NCBI RefSeq assembly: GCF_003443735.1
Contig: NZ_CP031969.1
Coordinates: 6,014,001 to 6,078,000 of the forward strand
DNA length: 64,000 nucleotides
DNA from: Streptomyces sp. CC0208
GTDB lineage: Bacteria > Actinomycetota > Actinomycetes > Streptomycetales > Streptomycetaceae
Reading direction: 5' to 3'
In this document: positions 9,159-17,488 of the stretch, piece after piece
Layout of the letters: every line of letters starts with the position of its first letter
Numbering within the stretch: the first letter of the stretch is position 1
Made by a program: the position numbers and the translations under genes
The notes under the pieces: generated by a model
What the model was told of the DNA's origin: nothing
Database searches by the model: none
Seen by the model: the letters and a program-made list of their open reading frames with translations, nothing else

Positions 9159-10280
9159 ATGGAGAAGACAACGGGGATCAACCGCGCGCAGTTCCTGGCG
9201 GGAGCCGCAGGGGCCGGGGCCGCGCTGCTCCTGCCGGCGGCCCGCGCGGAAGCGGACGCCCGGCAGCACGGACTCAGGCGCCACGGCGTCGTCTACACCG
9301 TCGGCGCGGGCGAGACGCCCGGCACCGCCTGGAGTGCCGCCCGGATGCGCGGGGACCTCCGGGCCATCCGCGACGACCTGCACGCCGACACCGTCGACGT
9401 CACCGGCGACGGCGTCGCACGCCTCACCGCCACCGCCGCCGAGGCGGCCGAACGGGGACTGCACGTCTGGCTCCAGCCGACCCTCGGGGACGTCCCGCAG
9501 CGGGACATCCTCGACCACCTGGCGGAGTGCGGCCGGTTCGCGGAGCGGCTGCGCCGGGAGGGCGCGAGCGTCGAACTCAGCGTGGGCTGCGAGTTCTGGC
9601 TGTTCGTGCCAGGGATCCTGCCGGGGGACACGGTCCTGGAGCGGGTCGAGAACCGCCTGAAGGGCACCTACGACCCGGTGCGGATGCAGCGCGAACTGGA
9701 CCGCTTCACCGCGAGGGCGGCCAAGGTGGGCCGCTCGGTCTTCCACGGCCGCCTCAGTTACGCCGCCGCCCAGGACGACGAGGTCGACTGGAACCTGTTC
9801 GACGTGGTCGGCATCGACTACTACTCGAATTTCCGCCACCCGAAGGACTACGTACGTGAGTTGAGGCAGTACCGGCGCTGGGGCAAGCCGGTCGCCATCA
9901 CCGAGTTCGGCACCTGCACCTTCGTCGGCGCCCCCGAGGCGGGCGGCATGGGCTGGGACATCGTCGACTACGACAAGGACCCGCCGGAGATCAAGGGGAA
10001 CGTCGTCCGCAGCGAGCACACCCAGGCCGTGTACCTCACCCGGCTCCTCGACGTCTTCGAGTCGATGGGCCTCTACGCGGCGATGGCCTTCGAGTTCCTG
10101 ACCGCCGACGCCCCGCACCGCCCCGACGACCCCCGCCACGACCTCGACATGGCGAGCTACGGCATCGCCAAGGCGATCAAGGACCGCCCCGACGACCCGC
10201 GTTCGGACTGGCACTGGGAACCGAAGGAGGCGTTCCACGCGCTGGCGGCGCGGTATCGCAGGGCGTGTCAGCGGCAGTAG
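9159..10280 (+). CDS. Exported TIM-barrel glycoside hydrolase-like protein
   Basis: 373 residues with an N-terminal signal (about 1-30) containing RAQFLAGAAG, probably Tat-type. The mature part looks like a clan A glycosidase barrel: a Glu in VGCEFW (about 147) and another in ITEFGT (about 248) sit where acid/base and nucleophile are expected, and VVGIDYYSNF is a typical barrel strand. Relatives are often labelled abortive infection protein in Streptomyces, with no mechanistic basis visible here. It is divergent from the beta-lactamase and overlaps the next, convergent gene by 13 bases. Confidence 0.75.
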   Translation: MEKTTGINRAQFLAGAAGAGAALLLPAARAEADARQHGLRRHGVVYTVGAGETPGTAWSAARMRGDLRAIRDDLHADTVDVTGDGVARLTATAAEAAERGLHVWLQPTLGDVPQRDILDHLAECGRFAERLRREGASVELSVGCEFWLFVPGILPGDTVLERVENRLKGTYDPVRMQRELDRFTARAAKVGRSVFHGRLSYAAAQDDEVDWNLFDVVGIDYYSNFRHPKDYVRELRQYRRWGKPVAITEFGTCTFVGAPEAGGMGWDIVDYDKDPPEIKGNVVRSEHTQAVYLTRLLDVFESMGLYAAMAFEFLTADAPHRPDDPRHDLDMASYGIAKAIKDRPDDPRSDWHWEPKEAFHALAARYRRACQRQ

Positions 10281-11740
10281 GCGTCCCGGGCCGGACGCAC
10301 CCCCGTGGCCAGGAAGCGGGACACCGTCGCGTCGCCGCACGCGGTGCCGTTGTCGAGGTAGGCGTCATGGCCGGTGGAGTCGTTGACGACCATGACGGCA
10401 CGTCGGCCGAGCGCCTCGCGGAGCCCCAGGGCACCGCTGAGCGGGGTGGCCACGTCCCGTGCGTTCTGCACCATCAGGACGTTGGACGGGCCGCGGTCGG
10501 TGACGTGCACCGGCGCCTCCTTCGGCTCCCACGGCCAGGCGGCGCACGGCATCGCGTTCCTCGGCATGCCCCCGGTCAGCGGGTACCGGGCGCGGCTCTC
10601 GGCCACACCCTCGCGGTACACCTCCGGGTCACCCGGCCAGTCGACGTCGTTGCAGATGGTGGCGGCGGCGACCGCGGTGGCGTTCTGGAGGACGGCCTCG
10701 GGCGGCCCCGCCGGCGCGGGCGGCACCGTACCCTTCTGCGCGGCGAGGACCAGCTTGGCGAGGGCCGGGTAGTCGTCCGGGTCGTAGAAGGAGTCGAGCA
10801 TCGACTGGCGCAGGACGTTGCCGTTCAGCTCCTCGGGGTTGGCGCCCGGCCAGGGGATCGGCTCGCGGTCGAGGCGGGCCGCGAGGCGCAGGAAGAGCGG
10901 GCGCACCTCGGCGGCCGTGTCGGCGAGCCGGTCCGGATTGCCGGGCGCGGAGGCCCACTTGGCGAACTCCGGGAAGTTGTCCTCGGCGCCCCGCTCGAAC
11001 GCGGCGAGCCAGGTGCGCTCCGCGAGGACGGGGTCCGGGCGGTCGTTGCTGTCCAGGACCACGCGGTCGGTGCGCTGCGGGAACAACTGGAGGTAGGCGT
11101 CGGCGACGTAGGTGCCGTACGACACGCCCCACGCGGACACCTTGCGCTCGCCGAGCGCGGCGCGTACGCGGTCCAGGTCGCGGGCCTCATTGAGGGTGCT
11201 GATGTGCTTGATGAGCTCGCCCCCGTTGCGCGCGCAGGACTCGGAGACGCGCTTGCCCGCGGCCATGTTCGCGTCGACGGAGCCATCCGCGGAGGGCCAG
11301 GGCAGCAGGGTCGTGCGGGCCAGGTCCCGGTGTTCGAGCCCGCAGTCGACGGCCGTCGAGGGCGCCATCCCGCGCGGCGCGAAGCCGATCAGGTCGTAGG
11401 CGTCCCGCACCTTCTGCGGCAGCCTCTGCCCCTTCCCCGAGGGGTCGTTCATGCTGTCGCCGCCGGGCCCTCCGGGGATCAGCAGCAGGGCACCCCGCCT
11501 GGCGTCCGGGTTCTCGCTGCGGATACGGGACACGGCGATCTCGATCTTCGGGCCGTCCGGGTCGGCGTAGTCCATGGGTACGGAGACGGTCGCGCACCGC
11601 TGGCGAGGATCGAGGCCGCTGCCCTGACACTCGGTCCACGTGAGGCCGCTGGTGGCGGACGCGCTGATCGGCGTCAGGACGCCGAGGACGACACCGGAGG
11701 CGGCGGCGATCAGGGCGAGGCTCTTCGTCATCTGCTTCAT
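10268..11740 (-). CDS. Secreted alpha/beta hydrolase, tripeptidyl aminopeptidase-like (S33)
   Basis: About 490 residues with a Sec signal peptide (hydrophobic stretch then SASATSG, cleavage near 30). Catalytic serine is in GVSYGTY, the oxyanion loop in LIPGGPGGDS, acid in NARDVATP, and histidine in STGHDAYL; the C-terminal TAP-like domain is cysteine-rich (ACGDATV, DAYCR). The family removes tripeptides from secreted proteins or processes peptides outside the cell. ATG 11740 is chosen; ATG 11731 is an alternative. Confidence 0.9.
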   Translation of the reverse strand: MKQMTKSLALIAAASGVVLGVLTPISASATSGLTWTECQGSGLDPRQRCATVSVPMDYADPDGPKIEIAVSRIRSENPDARRGALLLIPGGPGGDSMNDPSGKGQRLPQKVRDAYDLIGFAPRGMAPSTAVDCGLEHRDLARTTLLPWPSADGSVDANMAAGKRVSESCARNGGELIKHISTLNEARDLDRVRAALGERKVSAWGVSYGTYVADAYLQLFPQRTDRVVLDSNDRPDPVLAERTWLAAFERGAEDNFPEFAKWASAPGNPDRLADTAAEVRPLFLRLAARLDREPIPWPGANPEELNGNVLRQSMLDSFYDPDDYPALAKLVLAAQKGTVPPAPAGPPEAVLQNATAVAAATICNDVDWPGDPEVYREGVAESRARYPLTGGMPRNAMPCAAWPWEPKEAPVHVTDRGPSNVLMVQNARDVATPLSGALGLREALGRRAVMVVNDSTGHDAYLDNGTACGDATVSRFLATGVRPARDAYCR

Positions 11741-11820
11741 GCGAGGAGCCTCGCGGATCGTGCGCTGCCGCCCCATCCGGTCAACTGCCGGATCTGCAGG
11801 GGGGTTTACCCCCTGGCCTC

Positions 11821-12015
11821 CTACTTGAGGAGCCCGAGGAAGTGGGTCCAGGTGTCGGTGGGGAAGGCGAGGACGGGGCTGTCCGTGCCGAGTTTGGAGT
11901 CACGGACGGGCGTGACACCGGGGATTCCGTCGGCGACCTCGACGCAACTGCCGCCCTCGCCGTTGCTGTAACTGCTCTTGCGCCAGGAGGCGTTGCTCAG
12001 GTCGTACTCACGCAT
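11821..12015 (-). CDS. DUF397 domain protein
   Basis: 64 residues; the central WRKSSYSNGEGGSCVEVA is the DUF397 hallmark. These small proteins are nearly always encoded just after an Scr1-type helix-turn-helix gene in Streptomyces, as here, where the reading frames overlap by 19 bases. The pair has been compared with antitoxin/toxin-like partners (established for related pairs); function here is inferred only. Confidence 0.9.
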   Translation of the reverse strand: MREYDLSNASWRKSSYSNGEGGSCVEVADGIPGVTPVRDSKLGTDSPVLAFPTDTWTHFLGLLK

Positions 12016-12830
12016 CGTCTGAAGTCCTCCGCCGCCGAGGCGATCAGGGTCAGGGACGCCTCCGGCGACAGCGCGGCGACCCTGAGCAGATCGTATGTGC
12101 GCTGGGCCCGTTTCACCACGGCCGGATCATCGATGAGCGTTCCCGAAAACGCCGTCTCTGTATAGGCGAGCGGAGGTGCGTCATCGAACTCCATGAGCTG
12201 TAGCATCCCGGCGATCGAGGCGTAGGCCCCGGCCGCGAACGGCACCACCGTCAGCCACACCTTGCGGTCCCGCATCAACAGCGCGATGTAGTCCAGTTGC
12301 TCGGCCATGGCCTGCGGGCCGCCGACCGGGATGCGCAGCACGCTCTCGTGCAGAACCACCCAATACTCGGGCCTTGTCGCGTCCTTGAGGATCTGTGCCC
12401 GTTCCAGGCGGGCGGCGACTTTCTCCTCGACGTACTCGTCCGTGACGAACGGGTTCGCGGCGATCGTCACCGCTCCGGCATACGCCGCTGTTTGCAGCAG
12501 CCCCGGCACCACGGTCGGCGCGAACTCGCAGATCCTCGTGGCCGTCCGCTCGAACTCCACGACCTGCGCGAAGTAATCCGCGTACCGCTTGTCGTCGATG
12601 AGCTTCCTGCACAGCCGCTCGAAAATACCGTCGGTTTGTAGAACTTCGTCGATCCGCTGCGAGATATCCAGCTGCGGTTTTCGAAAGGCCTGCTCGAACT
12701 GACCGATATAGGCGCCGGAGACGAAGACCCGTGACCCCAGCTCCGCCTGGGTCATCCCCACCTCCTCCCGGTGTCGCCGCAGTTCCGTTCCGAAGAACTC
12801 CCACGCCGCCTGCCGTGAACCATTGGCCAT
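11997..12830 (-). CDS. Scr1-type XRE helix-turn-helix regulator (DUF5753)
   Basis: 277 residues: an XRE helix-turn-helix at about 15-65 (MTQAELGSRVFVSGAYIGQFE) is followed by the DUF5753 effector domain (about 95-270) with the conserved EFAPTVVPGLLQTAAYA entry. ATG 12830 is used, preceded by AAGGGGG; two codons upstream there is a TTG. It lies upstream of and overlaps the DUF397 gene. A perfect palindrome at 12853-12867 is well placed for autoregulation. Such regulators govern sporulation or antibiotic production in some strains, which is not shown here. Confidence 0.93.
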   Translation of the reverse strand: MANGSRQAAWEFFGTELRRHREEVGMTQAELGSRVFVSGAYIGQFEQAFRKPQLDISQRIDEVLQTDGIFERLCRKLIDDKRYADYFAQVVEFERTATRICEFAPTVVPGLLQTAAYAGAVTIAANPFVTDEYVEEKVAARLERAQILKDATRPEYWVVLHESVLRIPVGGPQAMAEQLDYIALLMRDRKVWLTVVPFAAGAYASIAGMLQLMEFDDAPPLAYTETAFSGTLIDDPAVVKRAQRTYDLLRVAALSPEASLTLIASAAEDFRRCVSTT

Positions 12831-12852
12831 GGCCAACCCCCTTGTTCAGCTT

Positions 12853-12867
12853 TGCACTTGTAGTGCA
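12853..12867. promoter_or_regulatory. Palindromic operator TGCACT-TGT-AGTGCA
   Basis: Perfect 6-3-6 palindrome 23 bases before the Scr1-type regulator start and about 105 bases before the divergent small gene. Its position suggests autoregulation by the XRE protein; this is inference. Confidence 0.6.
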
Positions 12868-12971
12868 CAGACTCCTGCCGAGTGTAGGGAAAAAAGGCCA
12901 CCGTGGAGCAGGGAAGAGTAAAACCCGAAAAAGGCGGGGAGTTCGAAGAAATCGGAGTCAGGAGGGAATCG

Positions 12972-13184
12972 GTGACGGAAATGCCCGTGGGTTCGTACGT
13001 CGTGGACACCAGTACCGGGAGGTCCGGCGTCGTGATGGGGCATGAGGGGCCGTACATCCAACTCAGACCGTACGGCGGCGGCAGGGAGTGGGACGCGGCC
13101 CCGGAGGCCGTACGGGAAGCCACCCCGGCCGAGCGGCCGAAGATCACCACCGCGTTCCGGCCCGCCGAGGAAGGCCGACCATAA
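12972..13184 (+). CDS. Small hypothetical protein divergent from the Scr1 regulator
   Basis: 70 residues beginning VTEMPVGSYVVDTSTG and rich in charged residues, without signal or membrane segment. GTG 12972 is supported by GGAGG at 12961-12965. An upstream GTG at 12903 has no such site. The fold looks like a small beta-rich domain (VGSYVVD, RSGVVMG, YIQLRPYGGG). Divergent placement beside Scr1/DUF397 is common in Streptomyces. Function is unknown. Confidence 0.75.
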   Translation: MTEMPVGSYVVDTSTGRSGVVMGHEGPYIQLRPYGGGREWDAAPEAVREATPAERPKITTAFRPAEEGRP

Positions 13185-13230
13185 TCACGGTCACCGACGA
13201 GCACGCCCCCGGGTAGGCGAGAATGGGCTC

Positions 13231-13290
13231 ATGAGTCTGTTCCGCGCCGACGGCACCGAGCCGCGCACCCCGGGCGGGGGTGTGCGATGA
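13231..13290 (+). CDS. 19-residue leader ORF duplicating the recO start
   Basis: ATG 13231 opens a 19-codon frame beginning MSLFRADG, almost the same as RecO (MSLFRDDG), and its TGA overlaps the recO ATG as ATGA at 13287-13290. The two starts are 56 bases apart and the following ~45 bases remain similar, so this is an imperfect tandem duplication that changed frame. GAGAAT lies about eight bases before the ATG and could be a -10 element. It may couple recO translation or simply be a scar. Confidence 0.5.
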   Translation: MSLFRADGTEPRTPGGGVR

Positions 13291-14039
13291 GTCTCTTCCG
13301 GGACGACGGGGTCGTGCTGCGGACACAGAAGCTCGGGGAGGCCGACCGGATCATCACGCTGCTCACGCGCGGGCACGGGCGGGTACGGGCCGTGGCGAGG
13401 GGCGTGCGCCGCACCAAGTCCAAGTTCGGCGCCCGCCTCGAACCCTTCTCCCACGTCGACGTGCAGTTCTTCGCGCGGGGCAGCGAGCTCGTCGGGCGCG
13501 GACTGCCGTTGTGCACGCAGAGCGAGACCATCGCTCCGTACGGTGGCGGGATCGTCTCCGACTACGCCCGGTACACCGCCGGGACGGCCATGCTGGAGAC
13601 CGCCGAGCGGTTCACCGATCACGAGGGCGAGCCGGCTGTCCAGCAGTACCTGCTGCTGGTCGGCGCCCTGCGCACCCTCGCCCGGGGCGAGCACGCGCCC
13701 CACCTCGTCCTCGACGCCTTCCTGCTCCGCTCCCTCGCGGTCAACGGCTACGCCCCCAGCTTCAGCGACTGCGCGCGCTGCGGCATGACCGGCCCGAACC
13801 GCTTCTTCTCCGTGGCGGCCGGCGGCTCGGTCTGCGTGGACTGCCGGGTGCCCGGCAGCGTCGTACCGTCGCCGCAGACCCTGGAACTCCTCGCCGCGCT
13901 GCTTACGGGAGACTGGGAGACCGCGGACGCGAGCGAGCCGCGGTACGTCCGGGAGGGCAGCGGGCTGGTGTCCGCCTACCTGCACTGGCATCTGGAACGC
14001 GGGCTCAGGTCCCTGCGTTACGTAGAGAAGCAACCCTGA
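13287..14039 (+). CDS. recO: DNA repair protein RecO
   Basis: 250 residues. RecO helps load RecA in the RecFOR pathway. The N-terminal OB fold carries ARGVRRTKSKFGARLEPF, and the zinc site has CARC at about 167-170 and CVDC about 20 residues later. The start ATG overlaps the stop of a 19-codon ORF that copies its own N-terminus. uppS follows 19 bases later, the usual actinobacterial recO-uppS order. Confidence 0.96.
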   Translation: MSLFRDDGVVLRTQKLGEADRIITLLTRGHGRVRAVARGVRRTKSKFGARLEPFSHVDVQFFARGSELVGRGLPLCTQSETIAPYGGGIVSDYARYTAGTAMLETAERFTDHEGEPAVQQYLLLVGALRTLARGEHAPHLVLDAFLLRSLAVNGYAPSFSDCARCGMTGPNRFFSVAAGGSVCVDCRVPGSVVPSPQTLELLAALLTGDWETADASEPRYVREGSGLVSAYLHWHLERGLRSLRYVEKQP

Positions 14040-14058
14040 GAGGGAGACGATCAGCACC

Positions 14059-14907
14059 ATGGCCGTAAACGGGATCCTGGGGCGCCGACGGCGCGAGTAC
14101 AGGGCGCCGGAGCCGCACCCGTCCGGTGCCCGCGCGCCGAAGCTCCCCGGTGAGCTGATCCCCGAGCACGTGGCGATCGTCATGGACGGCAACGGGCGGT
14201 GGGCCAAGGAGCGCGGGCTGCCCAGGACCGAAGGGCACAAGGTCGGCGCCGAGCGGGTCCTGGACGTGCTCCAGGGCGCGATCGAGGCCGGCGTGAAGAA
14301 CATCTCGCTGTACGCCTTCTCCACCGAGAACTGGAAGCGCTCGCCCGACGAGGTCCGCTTCCTCATGAACTTCAACCGGGACTTCATCCGCAAGACCCGC
14401 GACCAGCTCGACGAGCTCGGTATCCGGGTGCGCTGGGTGGGCCGGATGCCCAAGCTGTGGAAGTCCGTGGCCAAGGAGCTCCAGGTCGCGCAGGAGCAGA
14501 CCAAGGGCAACGACAAGCTGACGCTGTACTTCTGCATGAACTACGGCGGCCGGGCCGAGATCGCCGATGCCGCGCAGGCCCTCGCCGAGGACGTGAAGGC
14601 GGGCCGCCTCGACCCGGCCAAGGTCAACGAGAAGACCCTCGCGAAGTACCTGTACTACCCGGACATGCCCGACGTGGACCTGTTCCTGCGGCCCAGCGGC
14701 GAGCAGCGCACCTCCAACTACCTGCTCTGGCAGAGCGCGTACGCCGAGATGGTGTTCCAGGACGTCCTGTGGCCCGACTTCGACCGCCGTGACCTGTGGC
14801 GGGCGTGCGTCGAGTTCGCCTCCCGGGACCGCCGCTTCGGCGGGGCCGTCCCGAACGAGGAGCTGCTCGCCATGGAGGAAGCGATGAAGGGCGATCCGGA
14901 GGCCTGA
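14059..14907 (+). CDS. uppS: Isoprenyl transferase (undecaprenyl diphosphate synthase)
   Basis: 282 residues, cis-prenyltransferase making the long-chain lipid carrier for wall synthesis, using FPP/GPP plus IPP at the membrane surface. The family signature MDGNGRWA carries catalytic Asp43; the C-terminal RPSGEQRTSNYLLWQ holds the conserved IPP-binding region. An extra ~30 N-terminal residues are normal in Streptomyces. The GGGAGACGATCAGC leader is a reasonable ribosome site. It is probably co-transcribed with recO. Confidence 0.96.
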   Translation: MAVNGILGRRRREYRAPEPHPSGARAPKLPGELIPEHVAIVMDGNGRWAKERGLPRTEGHKVGAERVLDVLQGAIEAGVKNISLYAFSTENWKRSPDEVRFLMNFNRDFIRKTRDQLDELGIRVRWVGRMPKLWKSVAKELQVAQEQTKGNDKLTLYFCMNYGGRAEIADAAQALAEDVKAGRLDPAKVNEKTLAKYLYYPDMPDVDLFLRPSGEQRTSNYLLWQSAYAEMVFQDVLWPDFDRRDLWRACVEFASRDRRFGGAVPNEELLAMEEAMKGDPEA

Positions 14908-14938
14908 GCCTGCGAATCGCCCCTCGTCGCTCACGGGA

Positions 14939-17338
14939 TCAGCTCGTCGTCACCGCCGTGTCGTCGATCACGAAGCTCGTCTGGAGCGAGGAGTCCTCGA
15001 CCCCGGTGAACTTCAGGGCGACCGTCTGACCGGCGAAGCCCGACAGGCTGAAGGACTTCTGGACGTACCCGGAGGCCGCGTTCAGGTTGGAGTACGTGGC
15101 CAGGGTCGTCGAACCGGCGGTCACCGTCAGCTTGTCGTACGCCGTGCTGGTGGTGGTCTCCGCGGTGTCGACGTGCAGGTAGAAGGTGAACGTCGTCCCC
15201 GTGCAGCCGCTCGGGATCGTCACCGACTGGGAGAGCGTGTCGGTGTGGGTGGAGCCGTAGCCGTCCAGCCAGCCCTTGTAGGAGCCGGTGCGGGCGGCTT
15301 CGCCGGTGTCGTTGGTGATGACACCGCTGGACGCGCTCCAGGTCGTGCTGCCCGACTCGAAGCCCTGGTTGCCCAGCAGCTGCGCGGAGGTGCAGCTGCC
15401 GCCGCCGGTCGCGCTGACCGTCCAGGTGAAGGACGCCGTCCCGGTGGCTCCGGTGCTGTCGGTGACCGTGACCGTGGTGCTGTAGCTGCCGGCCGTGGTC
15501 GGGGTGCCGGATATCAGCCCGGTGGAGCTGCTGATCGAGAGGCCGGCGGGCAGTCCGGAGGCCGCGTAGGTCAGTGCGCCGCTGTTGGTGCTGCTCGCGC
15601 TGACCTGGAGGCTGACGGCCGTCCCGACCTTGGCGGACTGGCTGCCCGGGTTGGTCACCGTCACGCCGGTCGACGGCACGGTGATGTGGCTGCCGACGTT
15701 GATGCCCGCGAAGGCGTTGCCGACCCCGGCGTACTGAGCGGAGCTGGTGCCGTAGAGGGCGGCCGCCGCGTTCAGGGCGGCGGTGCGGGCGCCCGCGTAG
15801 TTGGTGCTCGACGTCATGTACGTCGTCAGCGCCTTGTACCAGATCTGGAGGGCCGCGGCCCGGCCGATCCCGGCGACGGCGACACCGTCCGAGGTCGTGC
15901 TGTTGTACGTGACCCCGTTGATGGTCTTGGTGCCGCTGCCCTCGGAGAGCAGGTAGAACATGTGGTTCGCGGGCCCGGACGAGTAGTGCACGTCGAGGTT
16001 GCCGACCCCCGAGTACCAACTGTCCGCCGAGCCGCCGTCCTTGCTCGGCTTGTCCATGTACCGCAGCGGCGTGCCGTCGCCGTTGATGTCGATCTTCTCG
16101 CCGATGAGGTAGTCGCCCACGTCGGAGGAGTTGTTGGCGTAGAACTCCACGCCGGTGCCGAAGATGTCGGAGGTGGCCTCGTTCAACCCGCCGGACTCAC
16201 CGGTGTAGTTGAGCCCTGCCGTGTTGGAGGTGACACCGTGGCTCATCTCGTGCCCGGCCACGTCCAGCGAGGTCAGCGCGTGGGTGTTGCTGGTGCCGTC
16301 GCCGTAGGTCATGCAGAAGCAGTCGTCGTCCCAGAAGGCGTTGACGTACGCCGAGCTGTAGTGGACGCGGCTGTAGGCGGCGACCCCGTCGTTCTTGATG
16401 CCGCTGCGGCCGAAGGTGTTCTTGTAGAAGTCCCAGGTCTCCTGGGCGCCGTAATGGGCGTCCACACCGGCGGTCTGGGTGTTGGAGCCGGAGCCGGTGC
16501 CCCAGGTGTCGTCGGCGTCGGTCATCAGGGTGCCGGTGCCCGAGGTGCCGTTGTTGAGGCTGTACGTCTTGTGGCCGCCGCGCGAGGTGTCGTACAGCTG
16601 GTACGTCGAACCGGACAGCGTGGTGCCCAGGGTGACCGTGCCGCTGTACTGGCTGTTGCCGGTGCCGGTCTCGACGCCTTCGAAGCGGGAGAGCTCGGCG
16701 CCGGTGGTGGCGTCGGTGATGACGTGCAGCTTGCTGGGCGTGCCGTCGTCCTGGAAGCCGGAGACCACCGTCTCCCAGGCGAGCTTCGGGGTGCCGGAGC
16801 CGGCCCAGATCACCTTGCGGGCGCTCTGCGCGGCGGGCTTCTCGGCCTTGAGCGCCTTGGCGGTCTTCAGCGCCTTGGTCTCGGCGGCCGCCTTGCCGAA
16901 GGTGGCGGTCGTGGACTTCACCGAGACGGTACGGCGGTTGTTGTTGAAGGTCGCGCCGAGCGTGCCCGTGGCCTGGGCGGCCGGGGGCGTGTGCACGACC
17001 AGGTCGCCGCCGAGGACGGGCACGCCGTCGTAGGTGCGCTCGTAACGGGTGTGCAGGGTGCCGTCGTTGTCCTTGACGACGTCCTTGACGACCAGCTTCT
17101 CCTTGGCGCCGAGGCCGAGGGAGCCTGCGGTCGCCTTGGTCCTGCCGGACGCGCTCTTGATCAGTGCGGTGCGCTGGGCGGGGGAGAGCTTGGCCTCCAG
17201 GCCTCCGGTGCGCAGGGGGCTGGGGTGGGGGGAGGCGGGCCCCGCGGCGGCGGGCACCGTCTGGACGCCTACGGCGAGGAGGGACGCGGCGGCGACCAAG
17301 GACGCGGCGACGGCTGATCTTCGTGGGGAGGGTCTCAC
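14939..17338 (-). CDS. Secreted M4 zinc metalloprotease with C-terminal Ig-like and beta-sandwich domains
   Basis: 799 residues. Order: Sec signal (about 1-33); FTP/PepSY inhibitory propeptide (about 55-200); thermolysin-type catalytic domain (about 225-530) with zinc ligands in GHEMSHGVTS and the glutamate in GGLNEATSDIFG, and the active-site histidine in LDVHYSSGPANH; then a He_PIG/Ig-like module (about 545-635); and a C-terminal jelly-roll-like domain (about 645-799), perhaps for substrate binding. Start GTG 17338 has GGAG six bases upstream. It secretes as a zymogen and degrades extracellular protein. A second, shorter M4 protease lies at 57826-59481. Confidence 0.95.
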   Translation of the reverse strand: MRPSPRRSAVAASLVAAASLLAVGVQTVPAAAGPASPHPSPLRTGGLEAKLSPAQRTALIKSASGRTKATAGSLGLGAKEKLVVKDVVKDNDGTLHTRYERTYDGVPVLGGDLVVHTPPAAQATGTLGATFNNNRRTVSVKSTTATFGKAAAETKALKTAKALKAEKPAAQSARKVIWAGSGTPKLAWETVVSGFQDDGTPSKLHVITDATTGAELSRFEGVETGTGNSQYSGTVTLGTTLSGSTYQLYDTSRGGHKTYSLNNGTSGTGTLMTDADDTWGTGSGSNTQTAGVDAHYGAQETWDFYKNTFGRSGIKNDGVAAYSRVHYSSAYVNAFWDDDCFCMTYGDGTSNTHALTSLDVAGHEMSHGVTSNTAGLNYTGESGGLNEATSDIFGTGVEFYANNSSDVGDYLIGEKIDINGDGTPLRYMDKPSKDGGSADSWYSGVGNLDVHYSSGPANHMFYLLSEGSGTKTINGVTYNSTTSDGVAVAGIGRAAALQIWYKALTTYMTSSTNYAGARTAALNAAAALYGTSSAQYAGVGNAFAGINVGSHITVPSTGVTVTNPGSQSAKVGTAVSLQVSASSTNSGALTYAASGLPAGLSISSSTGLISGTPTTAGSYSTTVTVTDSTGATGTASFTWTVSATGGGSCTSAQLLGNQGFESGSTTWSASSGVITNDTGEAARTGSYKGWLDGYGSTHTDTLSQSVTIPSGCTGTTFTFYLHVDTAETTTSTAYDKLTVTAGSTTLATYSNLNAASGYVQKSFSLSGFAGQTVALKFTGVEDSSLQTSFVIDDTAVTTS

Positions 17339-17442
17339 TCGTACTCCTACTGCGACGACGGGGAGGGAGGTGCCGTGCGGGAACTGCGTGAGAGCTGGGG
17401 GGAGCGTGGCACTGTTGACCCGTCCATGTCATGCAAAGGAGG

Positions 17443-17470
17443 CCGAGTCAAGGGTTAACCCTCGGCTCGG
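17443..17470. promoter_or_regulatory. 28-bp imperfect palindrome centred on AGGGTTAACCCT
   Basis: CCGAG and CTCGG flank a perfect AGGGTTAACCCT core, with three-base spacers on each side. It lies between the zur stop and the M4 protease start, about 105 bases upstream of the protease. On the minus strand TTGACT directly follows it and could be a -35 element, so it may be an operator, or the zur terminator. Confidence 0.45.
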
Positions 17471-17488
17471 CTGTGAGGTCCTTGTGTG

